Assembly (NCBI GenBank): GCA_028282465.1
Contig: JANQHX010000025.1
Location: 1-41,764, forward strand
Source: Gynuella sp.
GTDB taxonomy: Bacteria > Pseudomonadota > Gammaproteobacteria > Pseudomonadales > Natronospirillaceae
Reading direction: 5' to 3'
Length of the DNA stretch: 41,764 bases
Positions 23,554-32,209 of this stretch are shown in pieces. The position numbers and the translations under genes were made by a program. Every line of letters begins with the position of its first letter. The stretch's first letter is position 1. Below the pieces are notes generated by a model. That model did not search any database and was not told the DNA's origin. It saw only the letters and a list, made by a program, of their open reading frames with translations.

Positions 23554-23711
23554 AATTGCCCCTCAAAAACCTTACCTACATTGTGGCAAAGCCGACAACC
23601 TTCGTGACACAAGTCAGAATACAATATTGTTAAAATACCCACGGCTCAACTTTGCTAATCTATAGCATTATAGTTACGCCCTTAAATTTTCATTTTTCAT
23701 ACGAGGCTGTT

Positions 23712-24608
23712 ATGAACTCACCTCAACCAGGCATCTTTGAAGAAAACAGTAATCAATTTTATTTTCTTGAATATCAGATTGATTTTTCCAGAGGGCCAAA
23801 CCGAATCAAATCGGTTCTTAGACAAATTCTAAATGAAAAACCCGCAGAGCTAAATTTGGTTATGGCTTTTGGCGCTCATAGTTGGAGCTTGTTAAACCCA
23901 CAATGGAAACCAGAGCAGCTTTCGGCATTTGAACAAATTGACGGCAAAAATGGATTTTCCATACCTGCAACTCAACAAGATGTATTTTTTTGGATACATA
24001 GCAATAATCATGATAAAAACTTTGACCTTGCCATGCGTATTCAGTATTTGCTTTCCGCTGATGCCGAGTTGAATCTGCATCAAAGTGGTTTTACGTATCA
24101 TGATTCGAGAGATTTAATTGGCTTCGTTGATGGTACAGCCAACCCAAAAGAAGATGATAGATTTGAGACTGCACTCATTCCTAAAGATCAACTAGGTGCT
24201 GGTGGTTCTTATGTCATGTCTCAGAAGTGGATTCATAAATTAAAAGACTTTAAAAATTTAAAAACTTCTGAACAGGAAAAAGTCGTTGGCCGAACCAAGG
24301 AAGACAACATTGAGCTGGAAGGTGAAGCCATGCCCGAAAACTCTCATGTTAGCCGAACAGATATTAAATCAGAGGGTGTTGCTCAAAAAATCTATCGACG
24401 CAGTGCGCCATTTGGTGATGTAAAAGACAAAGGACTTTACTTCTTAGCATTTGCGTGTGAACAAAATCGATTTGATCGCCAACTCAGAAGCATGTACGGA
24501 CTGACAGAAGATGGTATTCAGGATCGTATCATTGAATTCTCTTCGCCCGTGACCAGCAGTTATTGGTTTGCGCCATCAATGGAAGATCTCATTAACGTTT
24601 TAGAATAG
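23712..24608 (+). CDS. Dyp-type heme peroxidase, YfeX-like
   Basis: Encodes 298 residues, close to the 299 of E. coli YfeX. The catalytic aspartate motif is GFVDGTANP (Asp140), the proximal heme ligand His212 (NSHVSRTD) and the distal Arg229 (YRRSAPFG). These correspond to Asp143, His215 and Arg232 of YfeX with a constant offset of three. No signal peptide is present, so it is cytoplasmic. It is a heme peroxidase of the P/B-type Dyp family, with roles proposed in porphyrinogen oxidation or oxidative stress. The ATG at 23712 was chosen because GAGG lies upstream and because the longer frame would add residues absent from the family. It is a single gene with a shared terminator downstream. Confidence 0.9.
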   Translation: MNSPQPGIFEENSNQFYFLEYQIDFSRGPNRIKSVLRQILNEKPAELNLVMAFGAHSWSLLNPQWKPEQLSAFEQIDGKNGFSIPATQQDVFFWIHSNNHDKNFDLAMRIQYLLSADAELNLHQSGFTYHDSRDLIGFVDGTANPKEDDRFETALIPKDQLGAGGSYVMSQKWIHKLKDFKNLKTSEQEKVVGRTKEDNIELEGEAMPENSHVSRTDIKSEGVAQKIYRRSAPFGDVKDKGLYFLAFACEQNRFDRQLRSMYGLTEDGIQDRIIEFSSPVTSSYWFAPSMEDLINVLE

Positions 24609-24628
24609 TAAGATAAAAGAATAGTGAA

Positions 24629-24655
24629 AATGGCCCTTTCAAGGGCCAAGTTTTT
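24629..24655. terminator. Bidirectional terminator between the peroxidase and metY genes
   Basis: The perfect stem TGGCCCTT / AAGGGCCA around a 2-base loop (really 4 unpaired in practice) is flanked by AAAA on the left and TTTTT on the right. It serves both convergent genes. Confidence 0.88.
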
Positions 24656-24659
24656 CAAT

Positions 24660-25931
24660 TCACACCTGCTCCAATGCTTGACGCACATCGGCAATGATAT
24701 CTTCTATGTGTTCAATTCCAACGGAGATCCTGACTAAAGACTCACTGACACCAGCCGCCGCTAACTCGCCAGAATTTAATTGCCTATGGGTGGTAGACGC
24801 TGGATGACAAGCAAGAGATTTAGCATCACCAATATTAACCAACCTCAAGATCATTTGTAGGCTATCAATAAATTTACTACCGGCTTCTTGGCCACCATCT
24901 ATTTCAAAGCTCAGAATACCTGAGGCTTGTCCACCTGAAATTTTCTGACAGGTTTCAAAGTAAGGGCTGTCACTTCGGGCTGCGTAATTCACCTTAGTGA
25001 CCTTTGGGTGCGCAGCTAAAAATTCTGCTAAGGCATTTGCATTTTCACAATGCCTTTCCATTCGCAAACCCAAAGTCTCCAAGCCTTGTAGAATTAAAAA
25101 TGCGTTGTGGGGAGAGATTGCGGCACCGGTATTTCGAAGTGGTACTACTCTGCAGCGACCAATGAAAGCAGCTTCTGCAAAAGCTTCGGTATACGAAACC
25201 CCATGGTAGGATGGGTCTGGATCATTCAGCACAGCAAACCGGCTTGCATTCGCCTTCCAGTCAAATTTACCGGAATCGACAATAATGCCACCTAAGGCAA
25301 CACCATGCCCTCCAATATATTTGGTGAGGGAGTGCACGACAATATCAGCGCCTAGTTCAAAAGGCTTGCATAAATAAGGAGTAGCAACAGTATTATCCAC
25401 AATGAGCGGCAAGCCATGTCGATGGGCGATGTCACTGAGCTTTTGGATATCTACTATATTACCCGCCGGATTACCGATGGATTCGCAAAAAATACCCCGG
25501 GTATTATCATCAATCGCCTTCTCCAAGCCGTCAAAGTCATCGTGAGACAGCATACGTACCTCTATACCTTGCCTCGGAAAGGTATGGGCAAACAGATTGT
25601 ACGTACCACCATAAAGTTGACTGGTGCTAATTATGTTTGTGCCCACCTCACATAAACATTGTATTGATGCAGTAATCGCAGCCATACCTGAAGCCATAGC
25701 TAAGGCACCGACCCCACCTTCCATTGCAGTGACTCTCTGTTCTAACACCGCAGTGGTAGGGTTCATAATTCGGGTATAAATATTTCCTGGTACTTTTAAA
25801 TCGAACAAATCAGCGCCATGCTGGGTGTCATCAAACGTATAGGACGTAGTTTGATATATTGGAACGGCCGCAGACTTAGTGGTTTGTTCTGACTCATAGC
25901 CGTGATGCAGTGCTAAAGACTCCAGTTTCAT
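24660..25931 (-). CDS. metY: O-acetylhomoserine aminocarboxypropyltransferase (sulfhydrylase)
   Basis: Encodes 423 residues of the Cys/Met metabolism PLP-dependent family. The PLP lysine is Lys204 in SLTKYIGGHG. The N-terminal segment YTFDDTQHGADLFDLKVPGNIYTRIMNPTT and the overall length of about 425 are typical of MetY rather than of the shorter MetB/MetC/MetZ. It makes homocysteine directly from O-acetylhomoserine and sulfide. AAGGATC lies at the right distance from the ATG. It is a single-gene unit. Close relatives that use O-succinylhomoserine exist, so the acyl preference is by family only. Confidence 0.9.
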   Translation of the reverse strand: MKLESLALHHGYESEQTTKSAAVPIYQTTSYTFDDTQHGADLFDLKVPGNIYTRIMNPTTAVLEQRVTAMEGGVGALAMASGMAAITASIQCLCEVGTNIISTSQLYGGTYNLFAHTFPRQGIEVRMLSHDDFDGLEKAIDDNTRGIFCESIGNPAGNIVDIQKLSDIAHRHGLPLIVDNTVATPYLCKPFELGADIVVHSLTKYIGGHGVALGGIIVDSGKFDWKANASRFAVLNDPDPSYHGVSYTEAFAEAAFIGRCRVVPLRNTGAAISPHNAFLILQGLETLGLRMERHCENANALAEFLAAHPKVTKVNYAARSDSPYFETCQKISGGQASGILSFEIDGGQEAGSKFIDSLQMILRLVNIGDAKSLACHPASTTHRQLNSGELAAAGVSESLVRISVGIEHIEDIIADVRQALEQV

Positions 25932-26146
25932 GTGAGATCCTTATTGTTTTAAGTTTTTGTATTTGCAAACATCAGAATTCTAAAAATTAAATTAATCAGA
26001 TAACAGAGTTATGCGAGCTGTTATTAGCCTATCAACTGTAAATATCAAAGATTAATACAAAACGGTACATCTTGGTGAACGGCAAACAACCGCTGCTCTG
26101 TAGCTTAATAGTAGGTTGTAACTGAAATATCGTTAGAGACTTAAAA
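25932..26146. other. Divergent intergenic region metY / GNAT pseudogene
   Basis: AT-rich, 215 bp. It must hold the metY promoter on the minus strand and the promoter of the interrupted acetyltransferase gene on the plus strand. I see no clear operator or RNA element in it. Confidence 0.35.
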
Positions 26147-26829
26147 ATGTTTAACTTAGAACCAATGCAAGCAACTCATCAACCTGAGATGATTGAGTTA
26201 TGGCATCAAACCGATGGCATTTGTGTAAGAGATGAAGATTCCATAGAAGGCATCACTAGGGCCTGTTCACACCAATTGCTTCTTTGCTGTTGAACTTACA
26301 AAGCACTCAATCGAGGCGTGATGAGAGACGTTTAGCTAGCTAAATGAACGAAGAACAACGAAGAGTGAGGGCTTTGTAAGCTCAACCCTTCGGGCCGGGA
26401 CTATTTTTCGCCCAAACTGCGTTGCAGCTCGTTCGTGTAACGGGTTACACCACATTCGCTGCGCCTTGTTTGACTCAAAAAATAGCCGACGGCAGCGTGA
26501 AACAATTGGTATGAACAGGCCCTCGATATTTGAACCGCAACCCAGGTTTCAGCTATGTTGCCACCGTCAAAAATAATGTTGTAGGTACGCTTATGGCAGG
26601 CCATGATGGCCGACGAGGTTATTTGCAACACCTAGCAGTCAAAGAAGAATATCGAGGCTTAGGCATTGCAACCGTACTTATTAAAGCATCGCTAGAATCG
26701 CTTAAGATGAGTGGCATTAATAAATCCCATATTTTCATCCTGAAAGAAAACGCCGATGGCCTAGATTTTTGGAAAAAGCAAGGTTGGCATATTAGGGAAG
26801 AATTAGAAATTGCTTCCATAAGTATTTAA
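26147..26829 (+). pseudogene. GNAT acetyltransferase gene interrupted by a MITE-like element
   Basis: The reading frame starts at ATG 26147 (MFNLEPMQATHQPEMIELWHQ) and runs in frame to Thr37 at 26257, where it meets the 266-bp insertion 26258-26523. It resumes at 26524 with RYLNRNPGFSYVATVKN and continues to 26829 through an acetyl-CoA loop EEYRGLGIATVLI and the C-terminal motif GLDFWKKQGWHIREEL. Removing exactly 266 bp joins ...GIT to RYLNRNPG in frame, giving a GNAT of about 138 residues with the normal domain order. The 3' part could still be made from the TTG at 26530 but would lack the first strands and helices. I judge the gene inactive. Confidence 0.85.
26258..26523. mobile_element. 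266-bp MITE-like non-autonomous insertion with about 20-bp terminal inverted repeats
   Basis: The left end AGGGCCTGTTCACACCAATT and the right end, read in reverse, AGGGCCTGTTCATACCAATT differ at one base out of twenty; a following G also matches. The interior has no transposase and only short open frames. No target-site duplication is obvious: excision of the 266 bp restores the host frame exactly, so any duplication must be absent, very short or hidden within the outermost base. I do not recognise the parent insertion-sequence family with confidence. Confidence 0.82.
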
Positions 26830-26832
26830 CTA

Positions 26833-27327
26833 ATGAATATGACTACTATCAAATATGCAAAGCTCGAAATTGAGCGTAAATGGTTAGTCTGTGCATCGCA
26901 ATTGCCAGACCTCACTAAATTGCCATCTAAAAGCATTGAAGATTTATATATAAATAACACAAGAATGAGGCTTCGAAAGGAGATAACCGATCAATCAGTA
27001 ACATATAAGCTATGTAAGAAGTATGGACTTAACAATGAGATCTCAGAACCTATCGTAAACGTTTACCTTTCAGAAAGCGAATATCGTATTTTTTCAAAAA
27101 TTGATGGTAATCGCATTTGTAAGATGCGCTACTACTATCCTTTTGAGGGAGTGAGAATTGCTATTGATGTTGCTAAAAATCTTCCAATTATGGCAGAGGC
27201 TGAGTTTACAGATGAACATAAAGCTGTGAATTTTACTGCACCAGATTTTTGCAACAAAGAGATAACTAGCGATAAAGCCTTCGAAGCCGTTACACTTGTC
27301 AAAAACCTAAATCAACCACCAACATAA
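26833..27327 (+). CDS. CYTH-domain protein (triphosphate tunnel metalloenzyme family)
   Basis: Encodes 164 residues. Near the N-terminus is the ExExK signature, LEIERKWLV (Glu12, Glu14, Lys16), followed by the tunnel strands MRLRKEI and VTYKLCKK. Acidic and basic residues alternate on later strands (KMRYYYPFEGVRIAIDV, MAEAEFTDEHKAV). The family includes tripolyphosphatases, thiamine-triphosphatases and class IV adenylate cyclases, all acting on triphosphates with divalent metal. It is a stand-alone short form without the CHAD domain. The substrate is unknown. It starts 4 bp after the broken GNAT gene and is followed 10 bp later by another GNAT gene, so it probably sits in a small operon whose first gene is disrupted. 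Confidence 0.82.
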   Translation: MNMTTIKYAKLEIERKWLVCASQLPDLTKLPSKSIEDLYINNTRMRLRKEITDQSVTYKLCKKYGLNNEISEPIVNVYLSESEYRIFSKIDGNRICKMRYYYPFEGVRIAIDVAKNLPIMAEAEFTDEHKAVNFTAPDFCNKEITSDKAFEAVTLVKNLNQPPT

Positions 27328-27337
27328 CAGTATTATC

Positions 27338-27856
27338 ATGGCCCTGAATTTTTCTACCCAAAGGCTTAATGTCACTGAGCTTTCCAGTGATACCACCTTT
27401 GATTTCATTGAGGCGTTAACAACCGAAATACCGCAGATTTTAACTCCACCTGTAGTAGAAAATCTGCCGCCTGACTTCCATGGAATTGAGGACTATGAGG
27501 AGGCAACAAAATGGCTATCAATAATGCGCCATGAGAGCAGAATATGGGTAATACAGGAAAGGGTTTTAAATTCTTTTATTGGCTTCCTATTTGGTTTTAT
27601 TGACCAACCAAGCACAGTTCATATTGGCTATCTGTTGACGGAAAGCAAGTGGGGTCAAGGACTCGCCAGTGAGCTACTTGCTGAGTTTATTCATCAAGCT
27701 AACATTAATGAAAACTGGACTAGATTAATTGGCGGAGTCACAACTAATAATACCAATTCTGCAAAACTATTAATGAAACTGGGATTCGCTAAAAATCAAA
27801 GCGATCAACCTGATGTAGATTTTTATATTTATCAATTTAATCGAAACCAAGGTTAA
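27338..27856 (+). CDS. GNAT N-acetyltransferase, RimJ/RimL-like
   Basis: Encodes 172 residues. The opening MALNFSTQRLNVTELS resembles the T-x-R-L start of the RimJ/RimL-like group. The acetyl-CoA-binding segment is ESKWGQGLASELLAEFI, and the closing VTTNNTNSAKLLMKLGFAKN is the expected Asn-Ser-x-x-x-Leu-x-x-x-Gly-Phe motif. The acceptor cannot be predicted. It lies 10 bp after the CYTH gene on the same strand and ends 3 bp from the convergent ubiV gene. It is one of four GNAT genes in the window, counting the broken one. Confidence 0.8.
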   Translation: MALNFSTQRLNVTELSSDTTFDFIEALTTEIPQILTPPVVENLPPDFHGIEDYEEATKWLSIMRHESRIWVIQERVLNSFIGFLFGFIDQPSTVHIGYLLTESKWGQGLASELLAEFIHQANINENWTRLIGGVTTNNTNSAKLLMKLGFAKNQSDQPDVDFYIYQFNRNQG

Positions 27857-27859
27857 AAT

Positions 27860-28735
27860 TTATAACAACTCTGTTTCTATGTAGGTATCCATTCCCGGTA
27901 AAGCTCTCCAATAACCATTGCAATGAATACTTGAGTCGTAGATGGTTTGGTTGTCAGATTTAAACTGATTTAATACATCAAAAACCTCTTCACCCTCAGG
28001 GCTTAACCTTAATAGATCGACCATGCCGTTCATTTCGTTTTGATCCAAAATCAGGTTATTACATTTTCCAGTCATGGTTTGAATACCGTTAATTACAAAA
28101 ACCTTTTGACCTTCTTGAGACTTCATCAAGCGACCATTTGGATAGTGAATGCAGCATTTCTCACATTGATCCTTAGGCTTATTTTCGGATCGCGCAGTAA
28201 AACATCTTGCAGAATAAGCCAAAGGCAAATGCCCATAACCATAAATTTCAACTTCGAGCTGATCACGAATATCAGAGCAATGAGCGAGAATTTCCTGTAA
28301 CCAAGCTCTTGATAACTCCACTGGCATGACCCATCGCTTCATCCCCAGATTAATCATTTGCTTTAAGCTAACTTGGTTATAGATATTAATAGCAGCACCC
28401 AACACAAAGGGCACCCCATTTTCGGCGAGAAACTGAACAGCGCCTAAGTCATTCGCTTCAATGGTTACCTGGCCATTACTACAGATTCTTTTTAAGGTAG
28501 ATAACTCAGACTGAGCCATAATGAGCGCCATAGAGGTTAATACGACTTCTTTGTTGCTCGCAGACAATTCTTTGGCCAAATCAATCCATTCGTCAGTCTT
28601 CAACTCTTTACGCTTTGAACAAACAGACTCACCCAAATAAATACAGTCAAACCCTGAATCTTTTGCCTGCTCATAGAAATCATATACTAGATTTCTTTCC
28701 CAATAATATTGGATTGGGCCGAGTGAATACTTCAT
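27860..28735 (-). CDS. ubiV: UbiV, O2-independent ubiquinone hydroxylation protein (U32 family)
   Basis: Encodes 291 residues. The four cysteine ligands expected for its [4Fe-4S] cluster are visible: Cys39 (ESVCSKR), Cys178, Cys191 and Cys195 (ARCFTA...QCEKCC). Their spacing equals that of Cys39, Cys180, Cys193 and Cys197 reported for E. coli UbiV. UbiU and UbiV form a heterodimer that hydroxylates the ubiquinone ring with prephenate as oxygen donor when oxygen is absent. It lies 24 bp downstream of ubiU in the same direction, with ubiT divergent, the usual ubiTUV arrangement. The assignment is firm. Confidence 0.95.
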   Translation of the reverse strand: MKYSLGPIQYYWERNLVYDFYEQAKDSGFDCIYLGESVCSKRKELKTDEWIDLAKELSASNKEVVLTSMALIMAQSELSTLKRICSNGQVTIEANDLGAVQFLAENGVPFVLGAAINIYNQVSLKQMINLGMKRWVMPVELSRAWLQEILAHCSDIRDQLEVEIYGYGHLPLAYSARCFTARSENKPKDQCEKCCIHYPNGRLMKSQEGQKVFVINGIQTMTGKCNNLILDQNEMNGMVDLLRLSPEGEEVFDVLNQFKSDNQTIYDSSIHCNGYWRALPGMDTYIETELL

Positions 28736-28759
28736 ATGTTGTCCTTGGTATCTCTAGTG

Positions 28760-29749
28760 TTACTGCCAAGTGCGTTCATAAGCACCGAGTGTGTTTTGTC
28801 TGCCTTCTGAAAGATCCCCGAGGGTTTTCATCCAGTCAGGCTTAGCTGTAAAGTTTTTTAAACTACATTGATCAATTGCTTGTCGCCAAACCTTGGTAAT
28901 TTTTTCAACATAAGCCGAACTGCGTTGACGCCCTTCAATTTTTACAGCTTTAATACCCATGGCTTTCAGCTGTGGCAGAAGTTCTAGAGTGTTTAGACTG
29001 GCTGGCTCTTCAATCGCATGATAGACCTGATTGTCTACTTCGAATCGACCTTTGCAAAGTGTTGGGTAGCCGGCATTTTCATTTTCAGCATATTTATCAA
29101 TCAATACGCCGTTGAGTCTAGTTTCAAGTCCACCGGTATTTTCTTGCCACACAACATGCTTTGCAGGTGAACAAGCCCCTACCGTATTTGGCGACTCCCC
29201 AGTCAAATAAGAAGATAAGTAACAACGCCCCTCAGACATAATGCACAAGCTACCATAGGCAAAAACCTCAAGTTCAACCTCAGTATTCTCTGCAATTTGT
29301 TGAACCTGTTTTAGAGACAATACTCTAGGCAATACCACCCGTTTTACATTAAATTGCTGATGATAAAACTGTATTGCTGCGGTATTGGTTGCTGATGCCT
29401 GCACAGAAAGATGGATTTCTTGATTAGGATATTTATCTCGTGCGTACTGAAGCAATGCTAAGTCAGCCAAAATTATTGCATCAGCATTCAGTTGAATGGA
29501 TTTATCTATTGCGCTGTACCATCTATCCATTTTTTCGGGATGACCAAAGGTATTAATGGCGACATGAAGTTTTTTTCCAGATGCTTGAACAGTTTCGACA
29601 GCTGACCGAAATTTCTTGTCGTTGAAATTTAAACCGGCGAAATGACGCGCGTTGGTGTCATCTTTAAACCCGATGTAGACAGCATCAGCTCCATTGTTCA
29701 GGGCTGCCTTTAACGAAGGCAAGCTACCCGCAGGGCACAATAACTCCAT
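28760..29749 (-). CDS. ubiU: UbiU, O2-independent ubiquinone hydroxylation protein (U32 family)
   Basis: Encodes 329 residues from MELLCPAGSLPSLKAAL. A longer frame exists to 29803, but the shorter start places the cluster cysteines at 169, 176, 193 and 232, the very positions known in E. coli UbiU, which fixes the start. Segments GSLCIMSEGRCYLSS, GACSPAKH and PTLCKGRFE hold these ligands. It partners UbiV in anaerobic ring hydroxylation. The start is about 40 bp from the nearest ubiT start (29791) or 130 bp from an alternative one (29881), so promoters of the divergent pair are compressed between or within them. Confidence 0.95.
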   Translation of the reverse strand: MELLCPAGSLPSLKAALNNGADAVYIGFKDDTNARHFAGLNFNDKKFRSAVETVQASGKKLHVAINTFGHPEKMDRWYSAIDKSIQLNADAIILADLALLQYARDKYPNQEIHLSVQASATNTAAIQFYHQQFNVKRVVLPRVLSLKQVQQIAENTEVELEVFAYGSLCIMSEGRCYLSSYLTGESPNTVGACSPAKHVVWQENTGGLETRLNGVLIDKYAENENAGYPTLCKGRFEVDNQVYHAIEEPASLNTLELLPQLKAMGIKAVKIEGRQRSSAYVEKITKVWRQAIDQCSLKNFTAKPDWMKTLGDLSEGRQNTLGAYERTWQ

Positions 29750-29790
29750 AACTGTTTCGTCTTTTATTATGAAAACGGCTAAGCATAACC

Positions 29791-30351
29791 ATGGCAACTT
29801 CACATCTATTGACTTCGCGCAAGTGGCTTGAAAATCCCTTACTTATATTTCGTGATGAATCAAAAACGAGCCAGTCATACATGCAATCTATTATTACCAA
29901 AGCTGCTATTTCTCTACCCAAGTTAGGTGCATCACTTTATCAAAAGCTGCCCTCAGACCTTAAACAGCTATTAAGTCAACCATTACTCAGCAAACTCACT
30001 GAATTAATTCAAGAACAAGAGGACATTGATTTTTTCGAGAATAAGATACTTAAATTGTGTATTTCTGATTGGCAACATGAAGACTATTTCACCTTCGAAG
30101 ATGGCAAAATTAAAGTTGCGCCGACATCAAAACCGGACGTGACCTTTTCTGGAGACCTAGCCAGTTTTGTCGCGTTAACCACTCAATCAAAAGACCCTGA
30201 TACATTATTTTTTCAGCGCAAGTTAAGTATCACAGGGGACACCGAATTAGGTTTAGAAATTAAAGCCTTATTCGAAAACCTAGAGCTCAATAAACAGTCA
30301 AAATTACTTTCCCAGCCACTCAATTTTTTGGACAGACAATTAAATGGCTGA
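29791..30351 (+). CDS. ubiT: UbiT, SCP2-domain lipid-binding accessory factor of anaerobic ubiquinone synthesis
   Basis: Encodes 186 residues. The SCP2-like sterol-carrier domain ends in the family hallmark KDPDTLFFQRKLSITGDTEL, nearly the same as in E. coli UbiT. UbiT binds prenyl intermediates and stands in for UbiJ under anoxia. The first 30 residues (MATSHLLTSRKWLENP...) do not resemble the family. An in-frame ATG at 29881 (MQSIITKAA) gives a 156-residue protein that may be the real product and would widen the divergent promoter region to about 130 bp. I keep the longer frame but mark the start as uncertain. It is divergent from ubiU-ubiV. Confidence 0.88.
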   Translation: MATSHLLTSRKWLENPLLIFRDESKTSQSYMQSIITKAAISLPKLGASLYQKLPSDLKQLLSQPLLSKLTELIQEQEDIDFFENKILKLCISDWQHEDYFTFEDGKIKVAPTSKPDVTFSGDLASFVALTTQSKDPDTLFFQRKLSITGDTELGLEIKALFENLELNKQSKLLSQPLNFLDRQLNG

Positions 30352-30573
30352 AGAGGATGATGAAAAAACAAACAATTTCACATGCCTTTTATTCCAACTT
30401 GTAAGATAACTCATAACAAAATGTAATGACTCACTAACTCAGCTTTTTGACTCATATCATTGCCTCGGCTTTTTTATTGACCACAACCCAATCGTTTTCA
30501 AATTGGAGCGACCTAACTCAAACCTTTTGCTGTAGAGGGTTTTATAAACTCTGCGCCATGTAACTAGGAGACA
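30352..30573 (+). other. Intergenic region before the DUF3360 gene
   Basis: These 222 bp lie between ubiT and the membrane protein gene on the same strand and contain no gene. A T-rich stretch after CTCGGC near 30470 is not preceded by a matching stem, so I do not call a terminator. An AGGAGACA ribosome-binding site lies at the right end. Confidence 0.4.
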
Positions 30574-32034
30574 ATGATCATGACAGAGGCAACTCCGCCA
30601 AACTATTCTGAAGCGCGGAAAAATTCCAAAGAGTTTAATTCCAGATCTGAATATCTAGAACACGAACTCACTATAATGAACTTCAAACGCTGGCGCGTTC
30701 ATTTACCATTTCGTGATTTTGGTATTGAAATGGAAGATTGGGTACCGGCACTGGCTGCAACCATTGGTAAAGTCGTCATGGTGACCGCCATGGTCGCTGC
30801 GTTCGCAGCGCAGTTCGGTCTATCTCCTGAGTTCATTGCAGAAAACGTAAGGTATGAATTACTGATTGCTGGCGGTTTATTCGTTATCTTATTTTCAGCC
30901 ATTCTAAATCCTAACGCCAACTTGGCCGGAACCCACGGCCCTATGATTCCACTCATTCCTTTGATTGCAGCTGCGGGTGGTCACCCGCTGGCTTTAGGGA
31001 TTATGGTGGGTGTGTTCGGTCTATTGCTTAGCTATACCAAAGGTGGTTCCAAATTAGTGAACCTCACCGGAGTGGGTGTTAGAGCTGGGCTTCTAATTTA
31101 TTTAGGTGCTGTCGGGCTTATCAGTCAAATCACTAAATTAGAAAGCTGGGCCAGTGGCATGGATATCGGAAGTGTATCCTTTGGTGTTATTTTAATTACC
31201 GTGGTTGTTTATGCTTACCTTGCACGGATACAAATGCGTTGGTTAGCCATTCCTTTATGTTCGGCCATAGCTGGCATTATTGCCTTTACCATGGGTGCTG
31301 ACTTCCAGTTTTCTACTGAGCCTGGTCTACCAAACATGAGCCCATTTTATTGGTGGGGAGAAGACACCGGCTGGCAATTGGGTTGGCCAAATCTAGAACA
31401 CTTTATTGCCGTGATTCCATTCGCTATTTTAGCCGTTGCCATGTGGTCACCCGATTTCTTAGGCCACAGAGTGTTCCAAGAATTGAATTACCCTAAGCAA
31501 GCCAAGGGCGTGTTGATGAATGTTGACGACACCATGACCGTTGCGTCCATTCGTCAAATTGTAGGGGCAGGATTGGGTGGCGGTAACCTAGCTTCCAGTT
31601 GGGGAACCTATATGATTCCAGCTGCGATCGCTAAGCGACCTATTCCCGGCGGCGCCATTCTAACTGGTGTGTTGTGTATTCTAGCAGCAGTGATTGGCTA
31701 CCCAATGGATCTAGCCATGTGGGAACCTGTATTAAGAGTTGCACTCATCGTAGGCGTATTCTTGCCACTACTCGAAGCAGGTATGCAAATGGTAAGAGAC
31801 TCTAAGGACTCTCAAAGTGCCGGTATTTGTATTTTTTCTTGCGCTTTCGTGAACCCCGTTTTCGGCTGGGCTATTACTATGCTGTTGGATAACTTGGGGC
31901 TTATCGGAGATAAAGATCGCTCCAATACCCTATCGCTCAACGACAAATTGATCATTCCTGGCATTGCGTTCGTCATCTGCGTTGGAGCCCTGGCTTTGGT
32001 GGGTCAATTACCGGGCATACCCGCAATCCTATAA
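30574..32034 (+). CDS. DUF3360-type polytopic membrane protein, probable transporter
   Basis: Encodes 486 residues with about 11-13 hydrophobic helices after a cytoplasmic N-terminus of about 50 residues. Distinctive blocks are NLAGTHGPMIPLIPLIAAAGGHP and GAGLGGGNLASSWGTYMIPAAIAKRPIPGG, glycine-rich and placed like the substrate-binding half-helices of SulP/uracil-xanthine-type (APC superfamily, 7+7 fold) permeases. The whole resembles the DUF3360 family seen in Vibrio and relatives. The substrate is unknown; an anion or nucleobase-like solute is only a guess from fold. The start codon could be either of two close ATGs (30574 or 30580). It is a monocistronic gene with its own terminator. Confidence 0.72.
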   Translation: MIMTEATPPNYSEARKNSKEFNSRSEYLEHELTIMNFKRWRVHLPFRDFGIEMEDWVPALAATIGKVVMVTAMVAAFAAQFGLSPEFIAENVRYELLIAGGLFVILFSAILNPNANLAGTHGPMIPLIPLIAAAGGHPLALGIMVGVFGLLLSYTKGGSKLVNLTGVGVRAGLLIYLGAVGLISQITKLESWASGMDIGSVSFGVILITVVVYAYLARIQMRWLAIPLCSAIAGIIAFTMGADFQFSTEPGLPNMSPFYWWGEDTGWQLGWPNLEHFIAVIPFAILAVAMWSPDFLGHRVFQELNYPKQAKGVLMNVDDTMTVASIRQIVGAGLGGGNLASSWGTYMIPAAIAKRPIPGGAILTGVLCILAAVIGYPMDLAMWEPVLRVALIVGVFLPLLEAGMQMVRDSKDSQSAGICIFSCAFVNPVFGWAITMLLDNLGLIGDKDRSNTLSLNDKLIIPGIAFVICVGALALVGQLPGIPAIL

Positions 32035-32063
32035 AGTGAGCTGCAAGCCCATCCCCCCTCATG

Positions 32064-32088
32064 AAGAGAGCTTTAGGCTCTCTTTTTT
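32064..32088 (+). terminator. Intrinsic terminator after the DUF3360 gene
   Basis: AAGAGAGC, loop TTTAG, GCTCTCTT, continuing into a T-run. It is a perfect 8-bp stem 30 bp after the stop codon. Confidence 0.9.
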
Positions 32089-32209
32089 GTTTCTCTGCAA
32101 CCACCCTCTAAAGCCTAATATTTGATTCTGCAAGGGCTACTCATCGCCTGACTATCGTTATCATCCTCTGTTTCCCTTACACTGCACCTAAATGCCTTAA
32201 GGATTTCTT

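Noticed and set aside
26401-26631. 76-codon minus-strand frame spanning the MITE-like element and the GNAT remnant
   Set aside because: It crosses the insertion boundary and does not resemble a transposase.
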